64,000 bases of DNA from Pseudomonadota bacterium (lineage in GTDB: Bacteria > Pseudomonadota > Gammaproteobacteria > Burkholderiales > Burkholderiaceae_C). The notes beneath the pieces are model-generated. The model saw nothing but the letters and a program-made list of their open reading frames with translations, did not search any database and was not told the origin of the DNA. The stretch lies in assembly GCA_021799355.1 (NCBI GenBank), contig JAJZAQ010000007.1:20354-84353 (forward strand), read 5' to 3'. Of this stretch, positions 10,246-18,219 are shown piece after piece. Made by a program: the position numbers and the translations under genes. Numbering within the stretch: position 1 is the first letter of the stretch; each line of letters starts with the position of its first letter.

Positions 10246-11577
10246 TCAAGGCGCTATGTTGTGGCGCCTGAGCTTTTCCCACAACGTTTTGCGGCTGATG
10301 CCCAGGACTTGCGCAGTCTCCCCCATCTTGCCGCCGCGCGCGCTCACCGCCTGCGCCAGGTAGTCGCGCTCGGCCTGCGCCAGATAATCGCCCAGCGGTG
10401 TGAGGGCGTTTTGCCCGGCAGTGGCCGCGGCGTGATCGATCGAGCTCGGCAGGCCGGAATGTTCCCAGCGCACCCAGCAGTCTGGAGCGAAGTGATACGC
10501 ACGATCGAGGGTGGCAAACAGTTCACGCACGTTACCTTCCCAGGGCTGGAGCTTGGCCCAGGAGATAAAGCGCGGGTCCAGACGCTTGCCGCGCCCGGTG
10601 CGGGCGTTGAGTTCCTGCACCCGACGGTGCGCCAGCCACGCCAGATCGTCGGGCCGATCGCGCAGCGCGGGCAGGTGGATCGGCACCCCGCTGATGCGAA
10701 ACAGCAAGTCTTGGCGGAAGCTGCCCGTATCGACCATGGCGTCCAGCGGTTTGTGCGTGGCGCAGATCAGGCGCACGGTGACGTGCACGTCTTTTTCGCC
10801 TCCCAGGCGCCGGACCTGCCCGTCCTGCAGCACGCGCAGCAATTTGGCCTGTACCGACAGCGGCATGTCACCGATTTCGTCGAGGAACAGCACCCCGCCA
10901 TCGGCCTGCTCGAACACACCGAGATGGCGTTTGTGCGCTCCGGTGAACGCGCCGGCCTCGTGACCGAACAGTTCGGATTCGAACAGGCCGTCGTGAATGG
11001 CGGCGCAATTGATGGCGACGAACGGCAGTTTGGCCTTCGCACCCTGCGCCATGCGTGCGTGGATGTGCCGGGCAACGATTTCCTTGCCGCTGCCCGACTC
11101 GCCCTGGATGAGCACCGGCAGGTCGAAGGCGGCGACGCGGTCGATCAGCCGTTCCAGCGCCTGCGCTGCGGGCGAAACACCGAACCACGCGTCCGTCTGT
11201 GGCGGCACGGGCGGCATCCACTCGGCGATGCGCTGCATCAGCGCATCGACGTCGAAGGGTTTCTGGATGTAGTCCCAGGCGCCTTCTCGCACTAGTCGCA
11301 CTGCCTGTTCGACCGAGCCGAACCCGGTCATGAACACCAGCGGAGGGCAGCAGCCGCCGTAGCGTTGCAGCATGGTGGCCAGCAGGCTGCCGCCGTCGCC
11401 GTCGGGCAGGCGGATGTCGCTGAGCACCAGCGGGTACAGGCGGGTTTGCAGCGCGTTGTGCGCGGTGTGCAGGTCGCGTACCCAATCGACGGCGTAATGC
11501 TCCAGTCGCAGGCGTTGCTGCAGCGATTCGCCCATGATCGGGTCGTCCTCGACGAGCAGGACGGTCGGTTCGCTCAC
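10246..11577 (-). CDS. aioR: arsenite-responsive sigma-54-dependent response regulator AioR
   Basis: A 443-residue NtrC-family activator. The receiver domain (residues about 4-118) has acidic residues at 10-12, phospho-acceptor Asp54 in LVLSDIRLPD, and Lys107 in IQKPF. The AAA+ sigma-54 interaction domain has Walker A GESGSGKE (about 159-166), the sigma-54 contact loop GAFTGA (209-214) and Walker B FLDEIGD (231-237). A Fis-type helix-turn-helix closes the protein (GISRKTLWEKLRRHNI). The start is taken as GTG at 11577 because GAGGAGA lies eight bases upstream. It is third in aioX-aioS-aioR, divergent from aioBA, which has a sigma-54 promoter. The assignment to arsenite control rests on this context. 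Confidence 0.9.
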   Translation of the reverse strand: MSEPTVLLVEDDPIMGESLQQRLRLEHYAVDWVRDLHTAHNALQTRLYPLVLSDIRLPDGDGGSLLATMLQRYGGCCPPLVFMTGFGSVEQAVRLVREGAWDYIQKPFDVDALMQRIAEWMPPVPPQTDAWFGVSPAAQALERLIDRVAAFDLPVLIQGESGSGKEIVARHIHARMAQGAKAKLPFVAINCAAIHDGLFESELFGHEAGAFTGAHKRHLGVFEQADGGVLFLDEIGDMPLSVQAKLLRVLQDGQVRRLGGEKDVHVTVRLICATHKPLDAMVDTGSFRQDLLFRISGVPIHLPALRDRPDDLAWLAHRRVQELNARTGRGKRLDPRFISWAKLQPWEGNVRELFATLDRAYHFAPDCWVRWEHSGLPSSIDHAAATAGQNALTPLGDYLAQAERDYLAQAVSARGGKMGETAQVLGISRKTLWEKLRRHNIAP

Positions 11578-11649
11578 GATGTTGTCTCCTCGGGGCCGCA
11601 CCGGTCCGTAGCCGGGCGATCGACGCCAATCGTATATCCAACTCGCGCC

Positions 11650-13206
11650 TTAGGGGTGGCGCAACGGCATGTTGATGATGGCCGTGGTGAGGCCGTCGGC
11701 GTGGGTGAGCAGAAGCGTACCGCCGACATCACCAAGAAGTCGGCGGCTTTCCCACAGGCCCAGACCGCCGCCTTCAGGCCAATGCGTAGGAGCCGACGCG
11801 TCGAGCACGGCCGCAGGAGGCCTGGCCCCGCGATTGCGCACTTGCACGTGCAGGACGTCGTCGGTCAGATCCACGTCGAAGTCGATCACCGAGCCGGGAA
11901 GCGCCGCGCGGCAGGCGTTGAGCAAAATATTCAGCGTCGCCTGACGCAACGGCCCGGCAGCGGCGGCCACCGGTCCGGGCGGCAGGTTGATCCGGCTGCG
12001 CAGGCGCACGCCGCGTTCGCGCTGGCAGGGCTGGAGAATTTCGATTAGATCGGCAAAATCCTGCGCCGTCAGGTCGCGTTGATCCGGCCGGGTTTGTGCC
12101 AGCAAGGCCTGCGCGGTATTGCGCAACTGTTCCAAGCCGCGGTCGAGCAGGTCCAGGGTCTGGCGCGTGGTGTCGTCGAACTGGCCGAAGCGTTTGGCCG
12201 TGCGCAGCGCGTTGAGCATGCCACCCAATGGGTTGTTGATTTCGTGCGCTGTGGCCGCGGCCAGAGCGCCGACTGCGGCGAGTTTTTCCGCTTGCCGGGC
12301 GTGGTCGACTTGTTCGAGCAGTTGCGCGAATGCGGCAGCCAGCCGCCCGACTTCATCGGAACGCGTGGCGAGTTCGGCGCTGATGCGGCGGGTGGCATCG
12401 TCATTGCGGGCCATGGCATGCTGCAGCTGTGCCAGCGGGGCAAGCATGCGGCGGGTCAACACCCAGACGATGGGAACGAGCACGGCCATGGCCAAGAGCG
12501 TGATGGCAACGATCCACCACGTCATCGACCGCAGGCGCTGACGGTACAGCGCGTCGCTGACGGCGTAGACCAGCGTGCCCACTCCGCTGCCCGACTCTGC
12601 GCGCAACGCACTGACGTAAATACGCCAGTTGCCGCTTTGGATCGGCGGCGACAACCCCGGGTGCGCGCTGGCTACGCTCAGCGGCGAATTGACCCGCAAC
12701 GAACCGGGCGACCACAGCGGCTGCCACATCGGGACACGTGCCGTGGGGAACAGCGTGGGGTCGGAACTGGCGAACACCAGCCCATTGGCGCCGACGATCA
12801 CCGCCAAAGACGCACTGTGCGGCGGCGAAGCGACCTGGTCTCCGGTCACCGAGGTCAGCGCCTCGTATGCTCCCCAGACGTTGTCCTGCTGGATCAGCGT
12901 CGGCAGGCTCTTGTTCCACGCCGCCACCGCCTGAAAGGCGCCGGCATCGACGTCTTCGATGAGGTATTGCCGCGTGAGCAGGCCCAGGCCTGCGGCCATC
13001 AGCAGCGCGGCCAGCACGACCAGGGTCGCCGCGATCAGCGGCAGGCGCAGCAACAGTCCCCCGGGGAGCGCGCGCCGCGCTGGCACGGCCGGTGTCGCCG
13101 TCCGCGGCGCTGTGGCCACGGGTTCGTCGCCGGCGGCCGGCAGGGTGCTCACCGCGTCGTCCCGCACGCGGCGCGCACCGCGTTGCACACCTGCTGCTGT
13201 TCGCAC
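11650..13206 (-). CDS. aioS: sensor histidine kinase AioS
   Basis: A protein of about 518 residues. Two membrane segments (LPLIAATLVVLAALLMAAGLGLL and WWIVAITLLAMAVLVPIVWVL) enclose a periplasmic domain of about 150 residues. A HAMP linker follows, then a HisKA box with the phospho-acceptor in TAHEINNPLGGM (near residue 321). The HATPase has an N box (NILLNACRAAL) and G box (GGGLGLWESRRLLG). Start is uncertain: GTG at 13206 lies just past the aioX stop codon, and GTG at 13152 would remove 18 residues without touching the domains. It pairs with AioR and AioX. Confidence 0.88.
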   Translation of the reverse strand: MRTAAGVQRGARRVRDDAVSTLPAAGDEPVATAPRTATPAVPARRALPGGLLLRLPLIAATLVVLAALLMAAGLGLLTRQYLIEDVDAGAFQAVAAWNKSLPTLIQQDNVWGAYEALTSVTGDQVASPPHSASLAVIVGANGLVFASSDPTLFPTARVPMWQPLWSPGSLRVNSPLSVASAHPGLSPPIQSGNWRIYVSALRAESGSGVGTLVYAVSDALYRQRLRSMTWWIVAITLLAMAVLVPIVWVLTRRMLAPLAQLQHAMARNDDATRRISAELATRSDEVGRLAAAFAQLLEQVDHARQAEKLAAVGALAAATAHEINNPLGGMLNALRTAKRFGQFDDTTRQTLDLLDRGLEQLRNTAQALLAQTRPDQRDLTAQDFADLIEILQPCQRERGVRLRSRINLPPGPVAAAAGPLRQATLNILLNACRAALPGSVIDFDVDLTDDVLHVQVRNRGARPPAAVLDASAPTHWPEGGGLGLWESRRLLGDVGGTLLLTHADGLTTAIINMPLRHP

Positions 13207-13210
13207 GCGC

Positions 13211-14101
13211 TCATGCCGGTTCGTAGATCGCCGACAGCGGGATCGGCGCATGCGTACCGTCTAGAACGGCGGCGAGTTCGGCAATGCCGTCGAACCAACT
13301 GTCCTGCGGCGGTAGAAAGTCCTGCAGGTCCAGGCTGCGCAGCAAAGCGCGGCCCTGCGCGTCGTTTTTCGCCGACAACAGGGCATATTGCAGCCGGGCG
13401 TGCAGCGCGGTGTCGAGGTTCTTGCGCGTCACCACCGGCGGAAACCCGTAGCGTCGCGACTTGGCGACGATGCGCGTCTTGAGTGCGGCCTGCGACTGGC
13501 GCTGGGTGAGCACCTCCCAGATATAGCCGTCGACCGTGCCCGAATCGGCCAGACCGCTGCCCACGGCTTCGACCACCTTGTGCAGCGAGTAGGTGTAGAA
13601 CGTGCCGCGAAAAAAACTCTGCGGCGTCTGGCCGAGCGCGCGCAGCGCGACCACCGGCACCAGATAACCTGAGTTCGACAGCGGGTCGTCGAACGCGAAC
13701 ACGTCGCCGCGCAGATCGCGGATGGAGTGCGCCTGGGTGCGTCGCGCCGAGGTGATGAGGTAGCTGCGGTACCACGGTTGCCCGTGCCAGCCCGGCTGCG
13801 CGCACAGCCGCACGAAGCCCTTGGCCACCACATACGGAAAGCCGCAGATCCAGGCAGCCTCCATTTCGTCGGATCGCAGGGCTTCGAGCGCCTCCTGGTA
13901 GCTCGATTTCTGCAGGATTTGCACCGGCCCGCCGAGCTGCGCCTGCAAAAACTGCTGTAGCAGATGGATGGCGCCGTCGTGCAGAAAAACGTCGGTGACA
14001 CCGAAGCGAAACGGCGGTCTGGCCGTGCGCGGCCCGGTTTGGCCGAAGGCGTGCGGCAGGGCGCTGCACGCGGCTAGGGCTAGGACATGCCGGCGCTGCA
14101 T
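13211..14101 (-). CDS. aioX: periplasmic arsenite-sensing binding protein AioX (PhnD-like)
   Basis: A 296-residue PhnD-like periplasmic binding protein. The ATG at 14101 has GGAGGA seven bases upstream and begins a short signal peptide (QRRHVLALAACSALPHAFG). The mature start is PPFRFGVTDVFLHDGAIHLLQQF. Characterised AioX proteins bind As(III) through one conserved cysteine; here the best candidate is Cys86 in AAWICGFPYVVAKG. No ABC transporter genes accompany it. Instead it heads an operon with the kinase and response regulator, which is the defining AioX arrangement. The arsenite role is from homology and synteny. Confidence 0.9.
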   Translation of the reverse strand: MQRRHVLALAACSALPHAFGQTGPRTARPPFRFGVTDVFLHDGAIHLLQQFLQAQLGGPVQILQKSSYQEALEALRSDEMEAAWICGFPYVVAKGFVRLCAQPGWHGQPWYRSYLITSARRTQAHSIRDLRGDVFAFDDPLSNSGYLVPVVALRALGQTPQSFFRGTFYTYSLHKVVEAVGSGLADSGTVDGYIWEVLTQRQSQAALKTRIVAKSRRYGFPPVVTRKNLDTALHARLQYALLSAKNDAQGRALLRSLDLQDFLPPQDSWFDGIAELAAVLDGTHAPIPLSAIYEPA

Positions 14102-14116
14102 GGCACTCCTCCGATC

Positions 14117-14132
14117 GTTACCCAAACGAAAC
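14117..14132. promoter_or_regulatory. imperfect 16-bp palindrome, candidate AioR site 1
   Basis: GTTACCCAAACGAAAC: half-sites GTTACC and CGAAAC around a 4-bp spacer, an imperfect copy of the perfect palindrome centred 33 bp downstream (about three helical turns). It lies 15 bp upstream of the aioX start, so a factor bound here could also act on the aioX promoter. Binding by AioR is inference from position. Confidence 0.5.
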
Positions 14133-14149
14133 GCTGGTGAATCTGCTGT

Positions 14150-14165
14150 GTTACGCCAACGTAAC
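14150..14165. promoter_or_regulatory. perfect 16-bp palindrome, candidate AioR enhancer site 2
   Basis: GTTACGCCAACGTAAC: a perfect inverted repeat, GTTACG and CGTAAC around CCAA. Its centre is roughly 110 bp upstream of the expected aioBA transcription start, the usual distance for a sigma-54 activator enhancer. Direct sequence observation; the factor is inferred to be AioR. Confidence 0.6.
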
Positions 14166-14240
14166 GCGCGGCACACCACAGATGCCGCAGACCGCACGTA
14201 AGCCCTTGAAATAGCGCGATGTTTTGTTTCCGCGGTCGAC

Positions 14241-14256
14241 TGGCACGCGGCTTGCA
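14241..14256 (+). promoter_or_regulatory. sigma-54 (-24/-12) promoter of aioBA
   Basis: TGGCACGCGGCTTGCA matches the RpoN consensus TGGCAC-N5-TTGCA exactly, with the GG and GC elements at the required spacing. Transcription would start near 14267, giving a leader of about 36 bases before the aioB ATG. The divergent gene cluster encodes a GAFTGA-type sigma-54 activator (AioR), which fits the regulation known for arsenite oxidase genes. Confidence 0.88.
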
Positions 14257-14302
14257 CACTTGTCCCATGCGATCAAGCGTTCCACAACCCCGAGGAGACA
14301 CC

Positions 14303-14842
14303 ATGGCTGAACAAGTATCGCGTCGCATTTTTCTCAAAGTCGCCGGAACCAGCGTAGCAGGCGTAAGCGCGGCCGTCACTCCGGTCGGTCACGCCGTCGC
14401 CGCTGGCAACGACCAGGCGGCGATTCGCGCCGCTGCCGGCATGGCGGTACTGCCCTATCCCAAAGCGGCGGTCGGCAAAGCGGCGGCAATGAAAGTCGAC
14501 ACCCCGGTGGCATTCAACTACCCGGATGCGGATTCACCGTGCGTGGCGATCAAGATGGGCCGGCGCGTGGCGGGCGGCGTGGGCCCGGATGGCGACATCG
14601 TTGCCTACAGCAATCTGTGCACGCACATGGGCTGCCCGCTGATGTACGACGCCAAGACGCGCAGCTTCAAGTGCCCCTGCCACTACAGCATGTTCGACCC
14701 GGAGAAGTCCGGGCAGATGATCTGCGGTCAGGCCACCGAAGACCTGCCGCAAATCCAGCTCAGCTACGACGCCGCAACCGACACCGTCCATGCCGTGGCG
14801 GTGAACGGGTTGATCTACGGGCGCCAGGCCAACGTGCTGTGA
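14303..14842 (+). CDS. aioB: arsenite oxidase small (Rieske) subunit AioB
   Basis: A 179-residue Rieske [2Fe-2S] subunit of periplasmic arsenite oxidase. It carries a twin-arginine signal ([11 protein letters not shown], residues 5-15) that would export the folded heterodimer. The cluster ligands are Cys106 and His108 (CTHMGC) and Cys124 and His127 (CPCHYS). The disulphide pair Cys111/Cys126 is also present, as in other betaproteobacterial enzymes. The ATG at 14303 follows GAGGAGA. Electrons from the molybdenum site in AioA leave through this cluster to a cytochrome c or azurin. Confidence 0.95.
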   Translation: MAEQVSRRIFLKVAGTSVAGVSAAVTPVGHAVAAGNDQAAIRAAAGMAVLPYPKAAVGKAAAMKVDTPVAFNYPDADSPCVAIKMGRRVAGGVGPDGDIVAYSNLCTHMGCPLMYDAKTRSFKCPCHYSMFDPEKSGQMICGQATEDLPQIQLSYDAATDTVHAVAVNGLIYGRQANVL

Positions 14843-14864
14843 CCGTATCGAGGAGACGAACATC

Positions 14865-17387
14865 ATGACCCAATTCAAAGACCGCGTCGCCCTGCCTCCG
14901 GTCGACGCCAAGAAGACCAACCTCACCTGCCAGTTCTGCATCGTCGGCTGCGGCTACCACGCCTACACCTGGGACGCCGACCGCGAAGGCGGCCGTGCAC
15001 CGAACCAGAATGCGCTGGGGCTGGACTTCCGCAAACAGCTCCCGCCGTTTGCCACCATCATGACCCCGGCGATGACCAATGTGCTCACCGACAAAAACGG
15101 TAAGCGCAAAGCGGTGATGATCGTGCCGGACAAGGAGTGCGTGGTCAATCAGGGGCAGAGCTCCACGCGCGGCGGCAAGATGGCGTCCTACTTCTACAAC
15201 GCCGACGGCATCACCCGCGAGCGGCTGCTGCACCCGCGCATCTACCAGGGCGGCGAGTGGCTGGACACGTCGTGGGACTATGCGCTGCAGATCTACGGCG
15301 GCATGGTGAAAAAAATCCTCGACAAAGAGGGGCCAGAGGCCATTGCAGTGGCCATGTTCGACCACGGCGGCTCGGGCGGCGGCTTCGAGAACACCTGGGG
15401 CACCGGCAAACTGGTGTTTTCGGCGATCCAGACGCCGACCTGCCGCATCCACAATCGGCCGGCTTACAACTCCGAGTGTTTCGGTAATCGCGACATGGGC
15501 ATTTTCGAGCTGAACAACAGCTACGAAGACGCCGAGTTGGCCGACGTCATCTGGGCCAACGGCAACAACCCCTACGAAAACCAGACCAATTACTTTCTCG
15601 TGCACTGGCTGCCCAACCTGCAGGGCGCAACACTGGACAAGAAGAAAAAGATGTTCCCCGACGAGCCGGTGGCTGCGGGCAAGTTCATCTTCGTCGACCC
15701 GCGCCGCACGCCGTCGATTTCCATCAGCGAGAGCCTGGCGAAGGATCAGGTGCTGCATCTGGCGATCAACCCCGGCACCGACGGTGCGCTGTGGAACGGC
15801 CTGCTCACCCACATCGTCGATCAGGGCTGGATCGACAAGGAGTTCATCGCAGCGCACACCGAGGGTTTCGACCAGGCGGTGAAGACCAACCGCATGTCGC
15901 TCGACGAATGCAGCCGCATCACCGGCCTGCCGGTGGCGCAGATCAAGCAGGCAGCGGAGTGGAGCTACAAACCCAAGGCGCCGGGCAAGCTGCCACGGGT
16001 GATGCACGCCTTCGAGAAAGGCATCATCTGGGGCAACAACAACTACGTCACCGAGCAGGCCATGGGCGCGGTGGTCGTGGCCACGCACAACGTCGGTCGC
16101 CGCGGCACCGGTTGGGTGCGCATGGGCGGCCACCAGGAGGGTTATTGCCGTCCTGCGTATCCCGAGCCCAAGTCGCGTTACCCCGCGGCCAACTTCCCCA
16201 TTCCGATGCACGACAAGCTAATCGAGGTCGACGACTACCTGATCAACGGCAAGGGCAAGATGATGACCTACTGGGCGTGCAACAGCTTCCAGACGACCAA
16301 CAACGCGCAGGCGCTGCGTGAAGCCGTGATCCGCCGCAGCCAGATCGTGCGCGCCGCCATGGCCAAAGCGCGCGGCGCGACACCGCAGGAAATGGTCGAC
16401 GTCATCTACGCCGCGACGCAAAAAGGCGGGCTGTTCGTCGGCATGATGAACATCTACCCGACCATGCTCGCCGAGGCCGCGCATGTCATGTTCCCAGCCG
16501 CGCAGTCTGGCGAGATGAACCTGACGTCGATGAACGGCGAGCGCCGCATGCGGTTGAGCGAAAAATTCATCGACCCGCCGGGCGAAGCGCTGCCCGATTG
16601 CCTGATCGCCGCGCGCATCGCCAACACCATCAAGGTGATGTACGAGAAGGAAGGCAACGTCAAAATGGCCAAGCGCTTCGAGGGCTTCGAATGGGCCACC
16701 GAGGAAGACGCGTTCAACGACGGCTTCCGTCGCGCCGGCCAGCCTGGATCGGGTGAAATCGACAGCCAGGGCGGCGACACCGGGCACCTCGTCACCTACG
16801 ATCTGCTGCGCAAGGCCGGAAACAACGGGGTGCAATTGCCCGTCAAGCGGGTCGAGGGCGACAAGATGATCGGCACCGACATGCTCTACACCGACGGCAA
16901 ATTCGGCACCAAGAGTGGAAAGGCCAAAGTGTTTCCGGCGAAATGGGCCGGCCTTCTGAAACCGGCAGCCGAGCAGAAGGCCAAGTTCAGGTTCTACGTG
17001 AACAACGGCCGGCTCAATGAAGTCTGGCAGTCCTGGTACAACAACCAGTACGACAAGTTCATTACCGACCGCTACCCCATGGCGATCATCCAGATGAACC
17101 CGCAAGATATGGCCGGGCTCGGCATCAAGGCGACTGACGTCGTCGAGGTCTACAACGACAACGGTGCCACCACGGCGATGGCTTACCCTGAAGCCACGCT
17201 CAAACCCGGTACGACTTTCATGGTGTTCGGCGCGCCCAAGGGCGTACAGGGCTCGGTAACGAGCACCGCAATGGACGTGCACTTCTTGCCGTACTACAAG
17301 GGCAGTTGGGCCGACATTCGCCGTATCGGCTCGATGCCGGACTGGCAGCGCACGGTTTCGACCAAGAGCCGGCTATACGAAGGGTGA
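14865..17387 (+). CDS. aioA: arsenite oxidase large molybdopterin subunit AioA
   Basis: An 840-residue catalytic subunit that oxidises As(III) to As(V) at a bis-MGD molybdenum centre. The N-terminal [3Fe-4S] motif is Cys21-x2-Cys24-x3-Cys28 (CQFCIVGC), with Ser in place of the fourth Cys (GQSSTRGGK, about residue 99), the signature that separates AioA from most DMSO-reductase family enzymes. It has no signal peptide of its own and is exported with AioB. GAGGAG precedes the ATG, 22 bp after aioB. Length equals typical AioA (about 825-845). A strong hairpin (17423-17449) and a terminator (17481-17507) follow. Confidence 0.97.
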   Translation: MTQFKDRVALPPVDAKKTNLTCQFCIVGCGYHAYTWDADREGGRAPNQNALGLDFRKQLPPFATIMTPAMTNVLTDKNGKRKAVMIVPDKECVVNQGQSSTRGGKMASYFYNADGITRERLLHPRIYQGGEWLDTSWDYALQIYGGMVKKILDKEGPEAIAVAMFDHGGSGGGFENTWGTGKLVFSAIQTPTCRIHNRPAYNSECFGNRDMGIFELNNSYEDAELADVIWANGNNPYENQTNYFLVHWLPNLQGATLDKKKKMFPDEPVAAGKFIFVDPRRTPSISISESLAKDQVLHLAINPGTDGALWNGLLTHIVDQGWIDKEFIAAHTEGFDQAVKTNRMSLDECSRITGLPVAQIKQAAEWSYKPKAPGKLPRVMHAFEKGIIWGNNNYVTEQAMGAVVVATHNVGRRGTGWVRMGGHQEGYCRPAYPEPKSRYPAANFPIPMHDKLIEVDDYLINGKGKMMTYWACNSFQTTNNAQALREAVIRRSQIVRAAMAKARGATPQEMVDVIYAATQKGGLFVGMMNIYPTMLAEAAHVMFPAAQSGEMNLTSMNGERRMRLSEKFIDPPGEALPDCLIAARIANTIKVMYEKEGNVKMAKRFEGFEWATEEDAFNDGFRRAGQPGSGEIDSQGGDTGHLVTYDLLRKAGNNGVQLPVKRVEGDKMIGTDMLYTDGKFGTKSGKAKVFPAKWAGLLKPAAEQKAKFRFYVNNGRLNEVWQSWYNNQYDKFITDRYPMAIIQMNPQDMAGLGIKATDVVEVYNDNGATTAMAYPEATLKPGTTFMVFGAPKGVQGSVTSTAMDVHFLPYYKGSWADIRRIGSMPDWQRTVSTKSRLYEG

Positions 17388-17422
17388 GCCCGCCGCCGCA
17401 TCAACAAGGCTTTTCGAGTGCG

Positions 17423-17449
17423 GTCTGCCGTGGCGACACCACGGCGGAC
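17423..17449 (+). other. RNA hairpin downstream of aioA
   Basis: An 11-bp stem with one G-U wobble (arms 17423-17433 and 17439-17449, GTCTGCCGTGG and CCACGGCGGAC) and a 5-nt loop. There is no T-tract, so it is not an intrinsic terminator by itself. It could protect the 3' end of the aioBA transcript or act with the terminator 32 bp downstream. Confidence 0.5.
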
Positions 17450-17480
17450 GCCGCTTCGCTCCTCAAGCGGCCGTCTCGAC

Positions 17481-17507
17481 CGGGCCTCGATCGAGGCCCG
17501 TTTTTTC
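17481..17507 (+). terminator. rho-independent terminator after aioBA
   Basis: A fully self-complementary 20-base block (CGGGCCTCGATCGAGGCCCG, 17481-17500) followed directly by six T residues. It lies between aioA and the nitroreductase gene, so most aioBA transcripts should end here and the downstream gene would rely on read-through or its own promoter. Confidence 0.88.
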
Positions 17508-17532
17508 CATTCAACGCGCTGATGGATGCGTC

Positions 17533-18129
17533 ATGTTCCTTGCCGAACCCACCGACCTTGCCGAATTCGCCGGCCAACTCATCGCCCGTCGACAGCAGGT
17601 CTCACCCAAACGGCTGACCGACCCGGGACCGACGCCCGATCAGGTGGCACTGCTCTGGCAGGCGGCAGCGCAAGCGCCTGATCACGGCCTGATTCTGCCC
17701 TGGCGCTTTGTGCAGGTCTCCGCCCGTGCACGGCAGTCGCTTGGTGAGGCCTTTGTCCAGGCACTGGTGGAGCGCGACCCCTGCGCCACAGCGGAACAAC
17801 GCGAGGATGCACGGGCCAAGGCGGTGCGTGCTCCGTTTCTCGCCCTGGCCATCGCCCGGCTTGGCGACGACGGCCATGCCGAGATTCCGCCGACCGAGCG
17901 TCTGGTGTCGCTGGGCTGCGCGCTGCAGAACATGCTGCTGACCGCGCAGGCGCAAGGGTTTGGCTCCGGCCTGGTCAGCGGTCAGGCGATGGACTCGGTG
18001 GCCTTACGTACGCTGTTTGCGCTTGCGCCGAACGAAAAAGCCATCTGCTTTGTCGTCATCGGCACGGTGAGCAAGGCCAAACCGAACCGCAAACGGCCAT
18101 CGGCGGCGGATTTTGTGTCATCGCTTTGA
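17533..18129 (+). CDS. nitroreductase family protein (aioBA-linked)
   Basis: A 198-residue FMN-dependent nitroreductase-fold protein of the short YdjA type. The N-terminal ARRQQVSPKRLTDPGPTPDQVALLWQAAAQAPDHGLILPWRFV block holds the FMN-phosphate contacts, and the C-terminal GSGLVSGQAM and KAICFVVIGTVSKA blocks complete the fold. A nitroreductase gene (aoxC) also follows aioBA in Herminiimonas-type loci, so the position is conserved, but its part in arsenite oxidation is not established. Only 25 bp separate it from the terminator behind aioA. The next operon is convergent. Confidence 0.87.
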   Translation: MFLAEPTDLAEFAGQLIARRQQVSPKRLTDPGPTPDQVALLWQAAAQAPDHGLILPWRFVQVSARARQSLGEAFVQALVERDPCATAEQREDARAKAVRAPFLALAIARLGDDGHAEIPPTERLVSLGCALQNMLLTAQAQGFGSGLVSGQAMDSVALRTLFALAPNEKAICFVVIGTVSKAKPNRKRPSAADFVSSL

Positions 18130-18219
18130 GTCGGCGCCAGCCTCCTGCACAGGATATCTGCGTTGTCGGCGCGTAGGCGTGCTGCTGCGATGTGACGGCC
18201 CGCGATCGCAACGGGACGA

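Noticed and set aside
14102..14240. A second sigma-54 promoter facing aioX
   Set aside because: I looked for GCAA-N5-GTGCCA (the reverse of the consensus) and for correctly spaced GC/CC pairs and found none, so aioX probably uses another sigma factor.
17423..17449. Reading this hairpin as the aioBA terminator
   Set aside because: The stem is strong but has no T-tract; the palindrome with six T residues at 17481-17507 is the better terminator.
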